From Rhodococcus tibetensis (lineage in GTDB: Bacteria > Actinomycetota > Actinomycetes > Mycobacteriales > Mycobacteriaceae), in the NCBI RefSeq assembly GCF_024438035.1, contig NZ_JANFQF010000017.1, forward strand, positions 60,716 through 124,715: a stretch of DNA of 64,000 nt, read 5' to 3'. The first letter of the stretch is position 1. Each line of letters starts with the position of its first letter. The notes under the pieces are model-generated. The model did no database searches, had not been told where the DNA came from, and worked only from the letters and a program-made list of their open reading frames with translations. Positions 8,821-18,119 of this stretch are shown one piece after another. The translations under genes were made by a program, and so were the position numbers.

Positions 8821-9612
8821 ATGGCTGAACTGCAGAGGTTCATCGATGACGTGTGCGCCGAAAGTGAATCGTTGGATGCGCTGGTCGCAGACCTCCCGGA
8901 CTCCCGATGGGCCGACCCCACACCCGCAGAGGGGTGGACGATCGCTCATCAGATCGGGCATCTGCTCTGGACCGATCGAGCCGCGCTTCTGGCGATCACC
9001 GACCCCGACGGCTTCACCGCCCAAGTGACGGACGCCGCTGCCGATCCTGCGGGTTTCGTCGACGCCGGCGCCCAGGAGTGTGCGAGCCTGCCACCGGCCG
9101 AGTTGCTCGCGGAGTGGCGGGCGACCCGTGAGAGGCTTGCCGACGCTCTCGGGGCGGTGCCGCCCGACCGGAAGATCCTCTGGTACGGACCGCCGATGAA
9201 GGCGGCCTCGATGGCAACTGCCCGGCTGATGGAAACGTGGGCGCACGGACAGGACGTGGCCGACGCCCTGGGAGTGGCACGGACACCGACGGCGAGGCTG
9301 AGAAGCATTGCCCACCTCGGTGTCCGCACCCGCGATTTCGCTTACGCCGTCAACGGACTCACACCGCCGGCTGAGGAGTTCCGCGTCGAACTCACCGCCC
9401 CCGACGGAGTGTTCGTCTGGACGTGGGGCCCCGAGGACGCCGCGCAGAAGGTCACCGGGCCCGCCGAGGACTTCTGCCTCCTCGTCACCCAGCGCGCGAA
9501 CCGTGCAGATCTCGCTCTCGTCGCCACCGGACCGAACGCCGACGAATGGCTCGACATTGCACAGGCATTCGCAGGTCCTGCCGGCGATGGACGGAAGGCG
9601 GGAACCCGATGA
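8821..9612 (+). CDS. TIGR03084-family metal-binding protein
   Basis: A 263-residue protein of the DinB/mycothiol-dependent maleylpyruvate isomerase-like fold. The N-terminal helical bundle has [15 protein letters not shown] and [14 protein letters not shown], providing the histidines and acidic residues of the metal site. In Actinobacteria this family is usually encoded next to AtuA-like proteins and acyl-CoA dehydrogenases, as here, but its reaction is not established. Its stop overlaps the next start as ATGA, so translation is coupled. It is the first gene of the operon that ends with the TetR gene at 18758. Confidence 0.85.
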   Translation: MAELQRFIDDVCAESESLDALVADLPDSRWADPTPAEGWTIAHQIGHLLWTDRAALLAITDPDGFTAQVTDAAADPAGFVDAGAQECASLPPAELLAEWRATRERLADALGAVPPDRKILWYGPPMKAASMATARLMETWAHGQDVADALGVARTPTARLRSIAHLGVRTRDFAYAVNGLTPPAEEFRVELTAPDGVFVWTWGPEDAAQKVTGPAEDFCLLVTQRANRADLALVATGPNADEWLDIAQAFAGPAGDGRKAGTR

Positions 9613-11315
9613 CAGTGCGGATCGGCAACTGTTCCGGCTTCTACGGTGACCGCCTGTCGGCGATGCGCGAGATGCTCGAGGGCGGCGAGCTCGACTACCT
9701 GACCGGTGACTATCTCGCCGAGCTGACCATGTTGATCCTCGGCCGCGACCGCATGAAGGACCCGATCCGCGGCTACGCCAAAACGTTCCTCCGTCAGGCG
9801 GAGGACTGCCTCAGGCTGGCCCTGGACAAGGGCGTCCGCATCGTCGCCAACGCCGGAGGCCTCAACCCGGCCGGTCTCGCGGACGCGTTGCGGGAGGTGA
9901 ACGACAAGCTGGGGCTGCAGGCGAAGATCGCCCACGTCGAAGGCGACGACCTGATCGGCCGGGCCGCCGAACTGGGGCTGGGCAGCCCGCTGACCGCCAA
10001 CGCCTACCTCGGGGCGTGGGGCATCGTCGACTGCCTGAACGCCGGCGCCGACGTCGTCGTCACCGGGCGTGTAACCGACGCGTCCGTGATCGTGGGTCCG
10101 GCTGCCGCGCACTTCGGCTGGCAGCGAGATGCTTTCGACCAGCTTGCCGGCGCCGTGGTGGCGGGGCACGTCATCGAGTGCGGCACCCAGGCCACCGGGG
10201 GCAACTATGCGTTCTTCACGGAGATCGACGACCTCGATCGTCCAGGTTTTCCGATCGCCGAGATCGACGTCGACGGTTCGTCCGTCATCACCAAGCACCC
10301 CGGGACCGGCGGCGCCGTGAACGTCGGCACCGTCACCGCACAGCTGCTGTACGAGATCACGGGCGGCCGCTACGCCGGTCCCGACGTGACGGCCCGCATC
10401 GACACTGCCGAGCTGTCCGACGACGGCGCCGATCGGGTCCGCATCAGCGGGGTCACGGGTGAGCCGCCGCCGCCGCAGCTGAAGGTTTCGTTGAACACGC
10501 TCGCGGGATTCCGCAACGAGGCCGTGTTCGTTCTGACCGGCCTCGACATCGAGGCCAAGGCGGCGCTGGTGAAGCGGCAGCTCGAAGGATGGCTCCCCGC
10601 CCGGCCGGCCGAACTCGACTGGTCACTCGCCCGCACCGATCACTCGGACGCCGACACCGAGGAGGCCGCGAGCGCGCTGCTGCGCTGCGTGGTCCGCGAT
10701 TCCGATGCCAACGCGGTCGGGCGCGGATTCTCCTCCGTCGCAGTCGAAATGGCCCTCGCGAGCTACCCCGGCTTCACGCTGACGGCACCGCCCGGGCAGG
10801 GGCAGCCCTACGGGGTGTTCACACCCGGATACGTGTACGCCAAGGAGGTGCCGCACGTCGCGGTGCTGCCGGACGGCACGCGCGTCGACATCGAGCCGTC
10901 CACCCAGGTGCGGGAACTCGCGGACGTCGACGAACCCGCGCTCCCGGAGCCGCGGGGCGCCGAACCCACGGTCCGGGTCGCGCTCGGCACCATCGCCGGA
11001 GCGCGCAGCGGAGACAAGGGCGGCAACGCGAACGTCGGCGTGTGGGTGCGCACCGACGAACAGTGGCAATGGCTGGTTCACACGCTGACGGTCGACGAAG
11101 TGAAGCGGCTTCTCCCGGAGGCTGCCGACCTCCCAGTCATGCGGTATGTGCTGCCGAAACTGCGCGCCGTCAACTTCGTGATCGAGGGAATCCTCGGACA
11201 GGGCGTCGCGTCCCAGGCCCGCTTCGACCCGCAGGCCAAGGGTCTCGGCGAATGGCTGAGATCCCGGCACCTCGACATCCCGAAAGCGCTTCTCCCCGAA
11301 AGGACAACGTTGTGA
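9609..11315 (+). CDS. atuA: AtuA-like protein (DUF1446, acyclic terpene utilisation)
   Basis: A 568-residue protein with the full DUF1446/AtuA architecture: an N-terminal domain starting [17 protein letters not shown] with [13 protein letters not shown], the glycine-rich block [40 protein letters not shown], and a smaller C-terminal domain with [17 protein letters not shown]. AtuA is essential for citronellol/geraniol catabolism in Pseudomonas, although its exact reaction is unresolved. The start ATG overlaps the upstream stop by four bases. The neighbours encode the dehydrogenases, carboxylase and hydratase expected of this pathway. The actual carbon source of this strain is not shown by sequence. 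Confidence 0.87.
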   Translation: MTVRIGNCSGFYGDRLSAMREMLEGGELDYLTGDYLAELTMLILGRDRMKDPIRGYAKTFLRQAEDCLRLALDKGVRIVANAGGLNPAGLADALREVNDKLGLQAKIAHVEGDDLIGRAAELGLGSPLTANAYLGAWGIVDCLNAGADVVVTGRVTDASVIVGPAAAHFGWQRDAFDQLAGAVVAGHVIECGTQATGGNYAFFTEIDDLDRPGFPIAEIDVDGSSVITKHPGTGGAVNVGTVTAQLLYEITGGRYAGPDVTARIDTAELSDDGADRVRISGVTGEPPPPQLKVSLNTLAGFRNEAVFVLTGLDIEAKAALVKRQLEGWLPARPAELDWSLARTDHSDADTEEAASALLRCVVRDSDANAVGRGFSSVAVEMALASYPGFTLTAPPGQGQPYGVFTPGYVYAKEVPHVAVLPDGTRVDIEPSTQVRELADVDEPALPEPRGAEPTVRVALGTIAGARSGDKGGNANVGVWVRTDEQWQWLVHTLTVDEVKRLLPEAADLPVMRYVLPKLRAVNFVIEGILGQGVASQARFDPQAKGLGEWLRSRHLDIPKALLPERTTL

Positions 11316-12460
11316 GTGTGTGGGACACACCGGAACGGCAGGAGTTGCGCAAGACGGTGCGCAGCTTCGTCGAGAGAGAGATACTTCCGCACCTGGCGGA
11401 CTGGGAGCGCGACGGTGAAATTCCCCGCGCACTGCACCGCAAGGCAGCCGAACTCGGGCTCATGGGCGCCGGATTCCCTGAGTCCGTCGGCGGCGAGGGC
11501 GGAGATCTGGTGGACGCGGTCCTCATCTGCGAGGAGATGCACCAGGCCGGGGCGTCCGGGGGTCTGTTCGCCTCCCTGTTCACCTCGGGCATCGCGCTGC
11601 CGCACCTGGCCGCGGCTGGTGACCAGGAGCAGATCGCAAAGTGGGTCCGCCCCACCCTGCGCGGGGAGCTCATCGGCTCGCTCGCCATCACCGAACCGGG
11701 CGGTGGTTCCGACGTCGGACATCTGCGGACCACCGCGGTCCGCGACGGCGACCACTACGTCGTCAACGGGTCCAAGACGTTCATCACCTCCGCCGTGCGG
11801 GCCGATTTCGTGGTCACCGCCGTCCGCACCGGCGGTCCCGGCGCATCCGGGGTCTCCCTACTCGTGATCGAGAAGGGCACACCGGGATTCGAGGTGGCAC
11901 GCAAACTCGACAAGATGGGCTGGCGTGCGTCGGACACGGCCGAGTTGTCGTTCGTCGACGCACGGGTGCCCGCCGCCAACCTGGTCGGCGAGGAGAACAG
12001 CGGGTTCGCGCAGATCGCCCAGGCGTTCCTTACCGAACGCATCGCGCTTGCGGCCCAGGCATATTCGAGTGCGCAGCGCTGCCTCGACCTCACGCTGCAG
12101 TGGGTCCGCGACCGCGAAACCTTCGGGCGACCCCTGATCAGCAGGCAGGCAGTGCAGAACACGGTCACGGAAATGGCCCGGAAGATCGATGTTGCCCGGG
12201 TGTATACCCGGGCCCTGGTCGAGCGGTCGCTGGAGTCGAACGAGGACTTCATCGCGGAGGTGTGCTTCGCGAAGAACACCGCGGTCGAGGCCGGCGAGTG
12301 GGTGGCCAACCAGGCCGTCCAGCTGTTCGGCGGCCTCGGCTACATGTGCGAGAGCGAAGTGGAACGGCAATACCGCGACATGCGCATCCTCGGAATCGGT
12401 GGCGGTACCACCGAAATCCTGACGGGGCTCGCGGCCAAGCGATTGGGGTATCAGTCATGA
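11312..12460 (+). CDS. Acyl-CoA dehydrogenase (citronellyl-CoA/isovaleryl-CoA dehydrogenase type)
   Basis: A 382-residue FAD-dependent acyl-CoA dehydrogenase. The N-terminal helical domain, the beta-barrel block SLAITEPGGGSDVGHLRTTA with NGSKTFITSAVRADF, and the C-terminal domain with AVQLFGGLGYMCESEVERQY are all present. At the place of the medium-chain catalytic glutamate there is glycine (LGIGGGTTEI). An alternative glutamate, Glu242 in FLTERIALA, matches the position used by isovaleryl-CoA dehydrogenase, which suggests a branched substrate. The start GTG overlaps the atuA stop (GTGA). It is probably the first oxidation step of the operon's pathway, making the alpha-beta-unsaturated acyl-CoA for the carboxylase. 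Confidence 0.88.
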   Translation: MSVWDTPERQELRKTVRSFVEREILPHLADWERDGEIPRALHRKAAELGLMGAGFPESVGGEGGDLVDAVLICEEMHQAGASGGLFASLFTSGIALPHLAAAGDQEQIAKWVRPTLRGELIGSLAITEPGGGSDVGHLRTTAVRDGDHYVVNGSKTFITSAVRADFVVTAVRTGGPGASGVSLLVIEKGTPGFEVARKLDKMGWRASDTAELSFVDARVPAANLVGEENSGFAQIAQAFLTERIALAAQAYSSAQRCLDLTLQWVRDRETFGRPLISRQAVQNTVTEMARKIDVARVYTRALVERSLESNEDFIAEVCFAKNTAVEAGEWVANQAVQLFGGLGYMCESEVERQYRDMRILGIGGGTTEILTGLAAKRLGYQS

Positions 12461-14055
12461 CAACGATGAAGTCCACCCTGGACACCGGTTCCGAAGAGTA
12501 TGCGGCGGCCGCGAAGGCCATGACGGAGAAGCTCGCCGAGATCGACACCGAGCACGCCAAGGCGCTCGCGGGCGGCGGCGAGAAGTACACCGAGCGCCAC
12601 AAGAGGCGCGGCAAGCTCCTCGCGCGGGAGCGCATCGAACTGCTCCTCGACCCCGATTCGCCGTTCCTCGAACTGTGCCCGCTCGCGGCGTGGGGCAGCG
12701 ACTTCCCGGTCGGCGCCAGCACTGTCATGGGCATCGGTGTGGTGGAAGGCGTCGAGTGCCTGATCGTGGCCAACGACCCGACCGTCCGCGGCGGCACCAG
12801 CAATCCGTGGACGTTGCGGAAGGGGTTCCGTGCCAACGACATTGCCCGGCAGAATCGGCTCCCCGTCATCTCCCTGGTGGAATCCGGCGGCGCGGACCTG
12901 CCCACCCAGAAGGAAGTGTTCATTCCGGGTGGCCGCATGTTCCGCGATCTCACCCAGCTCTCCGCCGCGGGTATCCCCACCATCGCGCTGGTCTTCGGCA
13001 ATTCGACGGCGGGCGGCGCGTACATCCCGGGTATGTCCGATCACGTCGTCATGATCAAGGAACGGTCCAAGGTGTTCCTCGCCGGTCCGCCGCTCGTGAA
13101 AATGGCCACCGGTGAGGAATCGGACGACGAAACGCTCGGCGGTGCCGAGATGCACGCCCGTAAGTCCGGTCTCGCCGATTATTTCGCTGTGGACGAGCAG
13201 GATGCGATCCGCATCGGCCGCAGCATCGTCAAACGTTTGAACTGGACGAAGCAGGGCCCGTCCCCGAGGGTCGAGGTGATCGAACCCCTAGAAGATCCCG
13301 AGGAACTGCTCGGCATCGTCCCAGCCGACCTCAAGATCCCGTTCGACCCGCGCGAGGTGATCGCCCGCATCGTCGACGGCTCCGACTTCGACGAGTTCAA
13401 GCCGATGTACGGGTCTTCCCTCGTCACGGGCTGGGCCGAACTGCACGGGTACCCGATCGGCATCCTCGCCAACGCGCAGGGTGTCCTCTTCAGTGAGGAA
13501 TCACAGAAGGCCACCCAGTTCATCCAGCTTGCCAACCGCTCGAACACCCCGTTGCTGTTCCTGCACAACACCACCGGCTACATGGTGGGTAAGGAGTACG
13601 AGGAGGGCGGGATGATCAAGCACGGCTCGATGATGATCAACGCCGTCTCCAACTCCACCGTCCCGCACATCTCGATCCTCCTCGGAGCGTCGTACGGGGC
13701 AGGGCACTACGGCATGTGCGGCCGCGCGTTCGACCCGCGCTTCCTCTTCGCCTGGCCCAGCTCCAAATCCGCCGTCATGGGCGGGGCGCAGCTGGCCGGT
13801 GTCATCTCCATCGTCAGCCGTGCCTCCGCCGAGGCCCGCGGGCAGGCGTTCGACGAGGAAGCCGACGCCGGGATGCGGGCAATGATCGAGAACCAGATCG
13901 AGGCGGAATCGATACCGATGTTCCTGTCCGGTCGTCTGTACGACGACGGTGTGATCGATCCCCGAGACACCCGCACCGTGGTGGGAATGTGCCTGTCGGC
14001 CATTGCCAACGCCCCGATCGAAGGCGCCGAGAACTTCGGCGTCTTCCGGATGTGA
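12457..14055 (+). CDS. Acyl-CoA carboxylase carboxyltransferase (beta) subunit, geranyl-/methylcrotonyl-CoA type
   Basis: A 532-residue carboxyltransferase with two crotonase-like halves. The N half holds GGTSNPWTLRKGFRANDIA and VESGGADLPTQ; the C half holds LFLHNTTGYMVGKEYEEGG and GASYGAGHYGMCGRAFDPRF, hallmark blocks of methylcrotonyl-CoA and geranyl-CoA carboxylase beta subunits (AtuC/LiuB). It transfers carboxyl from biotin to the gamma carbon of the enoyl-CoA. The start overlaps the preceding stop as ATGA, and the biotin carboxylase subunit starts eight bases after its stop. Which of the two substrates it prefers cannot be decided by eye. Confidence 0.9.
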   Translation: MTTMKSTLDTGSEEYAAAAKAMTEKLAEIDTEHAKALAGGGEKYTERHKRRGKLLARERIELLLDPDSPFLELCPLAAWGSDFPVGASTVMGIGVVEGVECLIVANDPTVRGGTSNPWTLRKGFRANDIARQNRLPVISLVESGGADLPTQKEVFIPGGRMFRDLTQLSAAGIPTIALVFGNSTAGGAYIPGMSDHVVMIKERSKVFLAGPPLVKMATGEESDDETLGGAEMHARKSGLADYFAVDEQDAIRIGRSIVKRLNWTKQGPSPRVEVIEPLEDPEELLGIVPADLKIPFDPREVIARIVDGSDFDEFKPMYGSSLVTGWAELHGYPIGILANAQGVLFSEESQKATQFIQLANRSNTPLLFLHNTTGYMVGKEYEEGGMIKHGSMMINAVSNSTVPHISILLGASYGAGHYGMCGRAFDPRFLFAWPSSKSAVMGGAQLAGVISIVSRASAEARGQAFDEEADAGMRAMIENQIEAESIPMFLSGRLYDDGVIDPRDTRTVVGMCLSAIANAPIEGAENFGVFRM

Positions 14056-14063
14056 GGCCCGAC

Positions 14064-16073
14064 ATGATCCAATCCGTATTGGTTGCCAATCGGGGCGAGA
14101 TCGCCCGCCGCGTCTTCGCCACCTGCCGCCGCGCAGGCATCGGGACCGTCGCCGTGTTCTCGGACGCGGACGCGCTCAGTCCGCACGTCGCCGAGGCCGA
14201 CACCGCGGTCCGGTTGCCGGGCAACAGTCCCGCCGACACATACCTGCGCGGCGACCTCGTCATCGAGGCGGCACTGCTCGCCGGTGCCGATGCCATCCAC
14301 CCCGGCTACGGGTTCCTCTCCGAGAACGCGGACTTCGCGCGCGCGGTCCACGACGCGGGGCTGACGTGGATCGGGCCGCCCGCGCCCGCCATCGAGATGA
14401 TGGGTTCCAAGGTGGAGTCCAAGAAGATGATGGCCGCCGCCGGAGTCCCGGTGCTGGCCGAACTCGACCCCGGCGCTGTCACCGAAGCCGACCTGCCCGT
14501 GCTCATCAAGGCGTCCGCCGGCGGCGGCGGACGCGGCATGCGCGTCGTTCGTGAACTCGCGGACCTCCCGGAACAGCTGGAAGGCGCTCGCCGCGAAGCT
14601 CAATCGGCCTTCGGCGACCCGACCGTGTTCTGCGAGCGGTACCTGGAAACGGGCAGGCACATCGAAGTCCAGGTGATGGCCGACCGCCATGGAACGGTGT
14701 GGGCGGTGGGGGAGCGCGAATGCTCCATCCAGCGTCGGCACCAGAAGGTGGTCGAAGAGGCACCGTCGCCATTGGTCGAAGCCACGCCCGGGATGCGCGA
14801 GCGGCTGTTCGAGGCCGCCCGGCTCGCCGCGAAGGCGATCGAATACGAGGGTGCGGGGACCGTCGAGTTCCTGGCTTCCGGTCGAGCGGAGCGAGGGGGA
14901 GATGACCCGCACCAGGGAAGCTTCTTCTTCCTCGAAATGAATACCCGGCTGCAGGTGGAACATCCGGTCACCGAGTGCACCACCGGCCTCGACCTCGTCG
15001 ACCTGCAGTTGCAGGTCGCTGCAGGCGGCAGGCTCGACCCTGAACCGCCCGCCGTGTCCGGCCATTCCATCGAGGTCCGGCTGTACGCCGAGGATCCGGC
15101 ACAGAACTGGCAGCCGCAGAGCGGACCGGTCCACCGCCTGGACCTGCCCGAGAACGCGGTCGAATTCGACGTGCTGCGCTCCCCGGGCATCCGCCTGGAC
15201 TCCGGTGTCGTCGCCGGATCCACCGTCGGCGTGCACTACGACCCGATGCTCGCGAAGGTCATCTCGTTCGCGCCCACCCGCACGCAGGCGGCCACCCGGC
15301 TGGCGACAGCACTGAGCCGCGCGCAGATTCACGGACTGCGCACCAACCGCGACCTCCTCGTCAACGTGCTCCGCCACCCGGCCTTTCTCGCCGGCGACAC
15401 GGACACCGCCTTCTTCGACACCCACGGTCTGGACGCGCTGGCGCGTCCGCTGGCCTCGGCCGACACCGAGCGACTGTCGGCGCTGGCCGCCGCACTCGCC
15501 GATGCGGCGCACAACCGTGCGGTCGCATCGACGAACGCCACACTGCCCAGCGGGTGGCGGAACCTGCCGTCCGCACCGCAGAGCAAGACGTTCCGCGCAG
15601 GCGACCGCGAGATCGAGGTCCGGTATCTACTCACCCGGTACGGGCTGAAGGCCGAGGGCTTCGACGACGTCGCGCTCATGTCGGCCACCGCGCGGCACGT
15701 CGCACTGGACGTCGCGGGGCTGCGCCGCTCGTTCGCGGTGTCCCGGTACGGCGGCGACGTGTTCGTCGACTCCGCCCTGGGCCCGGTGAGCCTGCACGCC
15801 GCACCGCGATTCACCGATCCGAGCGTCGTCGTCGCCGAGGGTTCGCTACTCGCGCCGATGCCGGGTTCCGTCATCCGCCTCGGCGCCGAGGTCGGCGACT
15901 CCGTGACCGCCGGTCAGCCGATCGTGTGGCTCGAGGCGATGAAGATGGAACACACGATCAAGGCGCCGGCCTCTGGTGTCCTCACCGAACTTTCCGTGAC
16001 CGCCGGTCAGCAGGTCGACGTGGGAACGGTCCTTGCAGTAGTCGAAGCAGCGCAGCCTGGAGGAGAGTCATGA
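14064..16073 (+). CDS. Biotin-dependent acyl-CoA carboxylase alpha subunit (biotin carboxylase plus biotin carrier)
   Basis: A 669-residue protein with an N-terminal biotin carboxylase domain (SVLVANRGEIARRVFATCR, the ATP-grasp glycine loop KASAGGGGRGMRVV, EMNTRLQVEHPVTE), a linker, and a C-terminal biotin carrier domain with the biotinylation motif EAMKMEH. It carboxylates its own biotin for transfer by the beta subunit just upstream. An unusual feature is a short in-frame insert after TVEFLASG (encoded around 14877-14925), where relatives go straight to the FFFLEMNTR strand. The inserted DNA shares a GAGCGGAGCGAGGGG core with an insert in the next gene. The insert lies in a loop, so activity is probably kept. 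Confidence 0.9.
   Translation: MIQSVLVANRGEIARRVFATCRRAGIGTVAVFSDADALSPHVAEADTAVRLPGNSPADTYLRGDLVIEAALLAGADAIHPGYGFLSENADFARAVHDAGLTWIGPPAPAIEMMGSKVESKKMMAAAGVPVLAELDPGAVTEADLPVLIKASAGGGGRGMRVVRELADLPEQLEGARREAQSAFGDPTVFCERYLETGRHIEVQVMADRHGTVWAVGERECSIQRRHQKVVEEAPSPLVEATPGMRERLFEAARLAAKAIEYEGAGTVEFLASGRAERGGDDPHQGSFFFLEMNTRLQVEHPVTECTTGLDLVDLQLQVAAGGRLDPEPPAVSGHSIEVRLYAEDPAQNWQPQSGPVHRLDLPENAVEFDVLRSPGIRLDSGVVAGSTVGVHYDPMLAKVISFAPTRTQAATRLATALSRAQIHGLRTNRDLLVNVLRHPAFLAGDTDTAFFDTHGLDALARPLASADTERLSALAAALADAAHNRAVASTNATLPSGWRNLPSAPQSKTFRAGDREIEVRYLLTRYGLKAEGFDDVALMSATARHVALDVAGLRRSFAVSRYGGDVFVDSALGPVSLHAAPRFTDPSVVVAEGSLLAPMPGSVIRLGAEVGDSVTAGQPIVWLEAMKMEHTIKAPASGVLTELSVTAGQQVDVGTVLAVVEAAQPGGES
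14877..14900. repeat. Short insert sharing a core with 16500-16521, in frame within the carboxylase gene
   Basis: The core CGAGCGGAGCGAGGGG, preceded by TCCGG and followed closely by GATGA, occurs here and again at 16500-16521 in the neighbouring acyl-CoA dehydrogenase. In both cases it falls where homologous proteins have no residues. A weaker relative (GCGAGCGCAAGCGAG with TCCGG on the other side) lies on the minus strand near 39122-39142 within the SWIM gene. This points to a small dispersed element tolerated in coding loops. Confidence 0.55.
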
Positions 16074-17260
16074 GCTTCATCGAGACCGAAGAACAGAAGG
16101 AACTCCGCGCCTCCGTGTCGAGGCTCGGGGAGCGTTTCAACTACCTTGACTACGTGCTGCCACGGGCGCGGCGCAGCGAACCGCTGACCGAATTGTGGAA
16201 CGAGGCGGGCAAACTCGGCTTCCTCGGCGTCAACCTCCCCGAGGAATACGGGGGCGGCGGCGCAGGCATCTACGAACTCGCCCTCGTCCAGGAAGAACTC
16301 GCCGCACACGGTGCCGGGCTCTTGCTCGTGGTGGTGTCGCCGGCCATCTGTGGCACGATCATCGGCAAGTACGGCACCGAGGAGCAGAAGCAGAAATGGC
16401 TCCCAGGCCTCGCCGACGGGTCGAAGATCATGGCGTTCGGCATCACCGAGGCCGACGCGGGGTCGAACTCGCACCAGATCACGACCACTGCGCGGCGGGT
16501 CCGGCCGAGCGGAGCGAGGGGTGATGATCAAGCCGAGGATTGGCTGCTGTCGGGGAACAAGATCTACATCTCCGGGGTCGACCAGGCCGACGCCGTCCTG
16601 ATCGTCGCGCGGACCGAGGACTCGAAGACCGGGAAGCTGAAGCCCGCGCTGTTCATCGTCCCCACCGACGCCGAGAACTTCGTGAAGACGCCGATGGAGA
16701 TGGACATCGTCGAGCCCGACCACCAGTTCATGCTGTTCCTCGACGATGTCCGGCTGCCCGCCGACGCGCTCGTCGGCGAGGCCGATGCGGCGTTGATGCA
16801 GCTGTTCGCGGGTCTCAACCCCGAACGCATCCTCGGCGCCGCCATGGCGATCGGCATGGGCCGCTACGCGCTGGACGCGGCGGTGCGGTTCGCGAAGGAA
16901 CGCACGGTGTGGAAGGAGCCGATCGGCGCGCACCAGGGCATCTCGCATCCGCTGGCGCAGATCAAGATCGAACTCGAACTCGCCAAGCTGATGATGCAGA
17001 AGGCGGCCGTCCTCTACGACAGCGGCGACGACTTCGGGGCCGCCGAGGCCGCCAACATGGCCAAATACGCTGCCGCCGAGGCCAGCATCAAGGCACTCGA
17101 CCAGGCCGTCCAGACGCACGGTGGTGCAGGCCTGACCAAGGAATACGGTCTCGCGGCGATGCTCGGCGCGGCACGCATCGCCCGTGTGGCCCCGGTGAGC
17201 CGGGAAATGATCCTGAACTTCGTCTCCCAGCACTCGCTCGGGCTGCCGAAGTCGTACTGA
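16070..17260 (+). CDS. Acyl-CoA dehydrogenase, second copy of the operon
   Basis: A 396-residue acyl-CoA dehydrogenase. Recognisable blocks are GFLGVNLPEEYGGGGAGIYE, FGITEADAGSNSHQITTTA, NKIYISGVDQADAVLIVA and QTHGGAGLTKEYGLAAML. The likely base is Glu252 in GLNPERILGA, the isovaleryl-type position. Between TTARR and the DWLLSGNK strand there is an extra segment (VRPSGARGDDQAE) encoded by the same short repeat as in the carboxylase gene; homologues have only a few residues there. GGAGGAGAG precedes the start, which overlaps the upstream stop as ATGA. It probably oxidises a later intermediate of the same pathway. Confidence 0.88.
   Translation: MSFIETEEQKELRASVSRLGERFNYLDYVLPRARRSEPLTELWNEAGKLGFLGVNLPEEYGGGGAGIYELALVQEELAAHGAGLLLVVVSPAICGTIIGKYGTEEQKQKWLPGLADGSKIMAFGITEADAGSNSHQITTTARRVRPSGARGDDQAEDWLLSGNKIYISGVDQADAVLIVARTEDSKTGKLKPALFIVPTDAENFVKTPMEMDIVEPDHQFMLFLDDVRLPADALVGEADAALMQLFAGLNPERILGAAMAIGMGRYALDAAVRFAKERTVWKEPIGAHQGISHPLAQIKIELELAKLMMQKAAVLYDSGDDFGAAEAANMAKYAAAEASIKALDQAVQTHGGAGLTKEYGLAAMLGAARIARVAPVSREMILNFVSQHSLGLPKSY
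16500..16521. repeat. Second copy of the short GAGCGGAGCGAG insert, in the acyl-CoA dehydrogenase gene
   Basis: The copy reads TCCGG followed by CCGAGCGGAGCGAGGGG and then TGATGA. It differs from the 14877 copy by one substitution inside the core and by a one-base length change before GATGA. It keeps the reading frame open and adds about ten residues. Confidence 0.55.
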
Positions 17261-18060
17261 TGTCGAACGGACAGCACATGACCGACGTGGAAGCCGACCG
17301 GTACGTCCGGTACGCGGTGAATCGGGGGTTCGCCACCCTCACCCTCGATTCGCCTCACAACAGGAACGCGATCTCCGGCCGGCTCGTGGACGAACTGCTG
17401 CAGGGATTGCGGGACGCCGCCGCGGACAACGACGTCCGCGGCGTCGTGCTCACCCACACCGGCGGCACGTTCTGCGCCGGGGCCGATCTGAGTGAGACGG
17501 GTGGAGACGTCAGCTCTCGGACCCGGCAGATGGCCGCACTGCTACGGGCCATCGTCGAGTTGCCGAAGCCGGTGATCGCCCGGATCGACGGTCACGTCAG
17601 GGCCGGGGGCATGGGATTGGTCGGGGCCTGCGACATCGCCGTCGCCGGCCCGCGCAGCACGTTCGCGCTCACGGAGGTCCGGCTCGGACTCGCGGCGTCG
17701 ATCATCTCGTTGACCGTGCTGCCGCGTATCGATGCGCGCGCGGCGAGCCGCTACCTCCTCACGGGCGAGAAGTTCGGTGCCCACGAGGCGGAGGCCATCG
17801 GGCTGATCAGCGAGTCCGCCGAGGATCCCGAGGACACCGTCGAGGAATTACTCGACCAGTTGCGGCAGGCGTCGCCGCAGGGTCTGGCCGAGTCGAAGAC
17901 CCTGACGACCCGGAGCGTGCTCGCCGATTTCGACCGCTACACCGACGAGCTGACCGCCCAGTCGGCGAGGCTGTTCGAATCCGAGGAGGCGCGGGAGGGC
18001 ATGATGGCGTTTTTGCAGAAGCGGCCGCCGAGATGGGCCTCCGGCCCCGTGCGTGGTTGA
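17260..18060 (+). CDS. Enoyl-CoA hydratase/isomerase family protein (operon copy)
   Basis: A 266-residue crotonase. The oxyanion-hole strands are GGTFCAGADLSETGG and ARIDGHVRAGGMGLVGACDI. It is the expected hydratase step after carboxylation (3-methylglutaconyl- or isohexenylglutaconyl-CoA hydratase in liu/atu pathways), but the particular substrate is inferred from the operon. The start ATG shares one base with the previous stop (TGATG); a second in-frame ATG at 17278 is possible. The TetR gene follows after 59 bases. Confidence 0.87.
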   Translation: MSNGQHMTDVEADRYVRYAVNRGFATLTLDSPHNRNAISGRLVDELLQGLRDAAADNDVRGVVLTHTGGTFCAGADLSETGGDVSSRTRQMAALLRAIVELPKPVIARIDGHVRAGGMGLVGACDIAVAGPRSTFALTEVRLGLAASIISLTVLPRIDARAASRYLLTGEKFGAHEAEAIGLISESAEDPEDTVEELLDQLRQASPQGLAESKTLTTRSVLADFDRYTDELTAQSARLFESEEAREGMMAFLQKRPPRWASGPVRG

Positions 18061-18119
18061 CGAGTCTCAGGACTCGTCGAGCGCGCACGGGCGCGCAGCG
18101 CAACGAGAGGAAGTGACGC

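Noticed and set aside
13707..15512. Minus-strand open frame of 601 codons
   Set aside because: Antisense to the end of the carboxyltransferase gene and most of the biotin carboxylase gene, with no recognisable domain.
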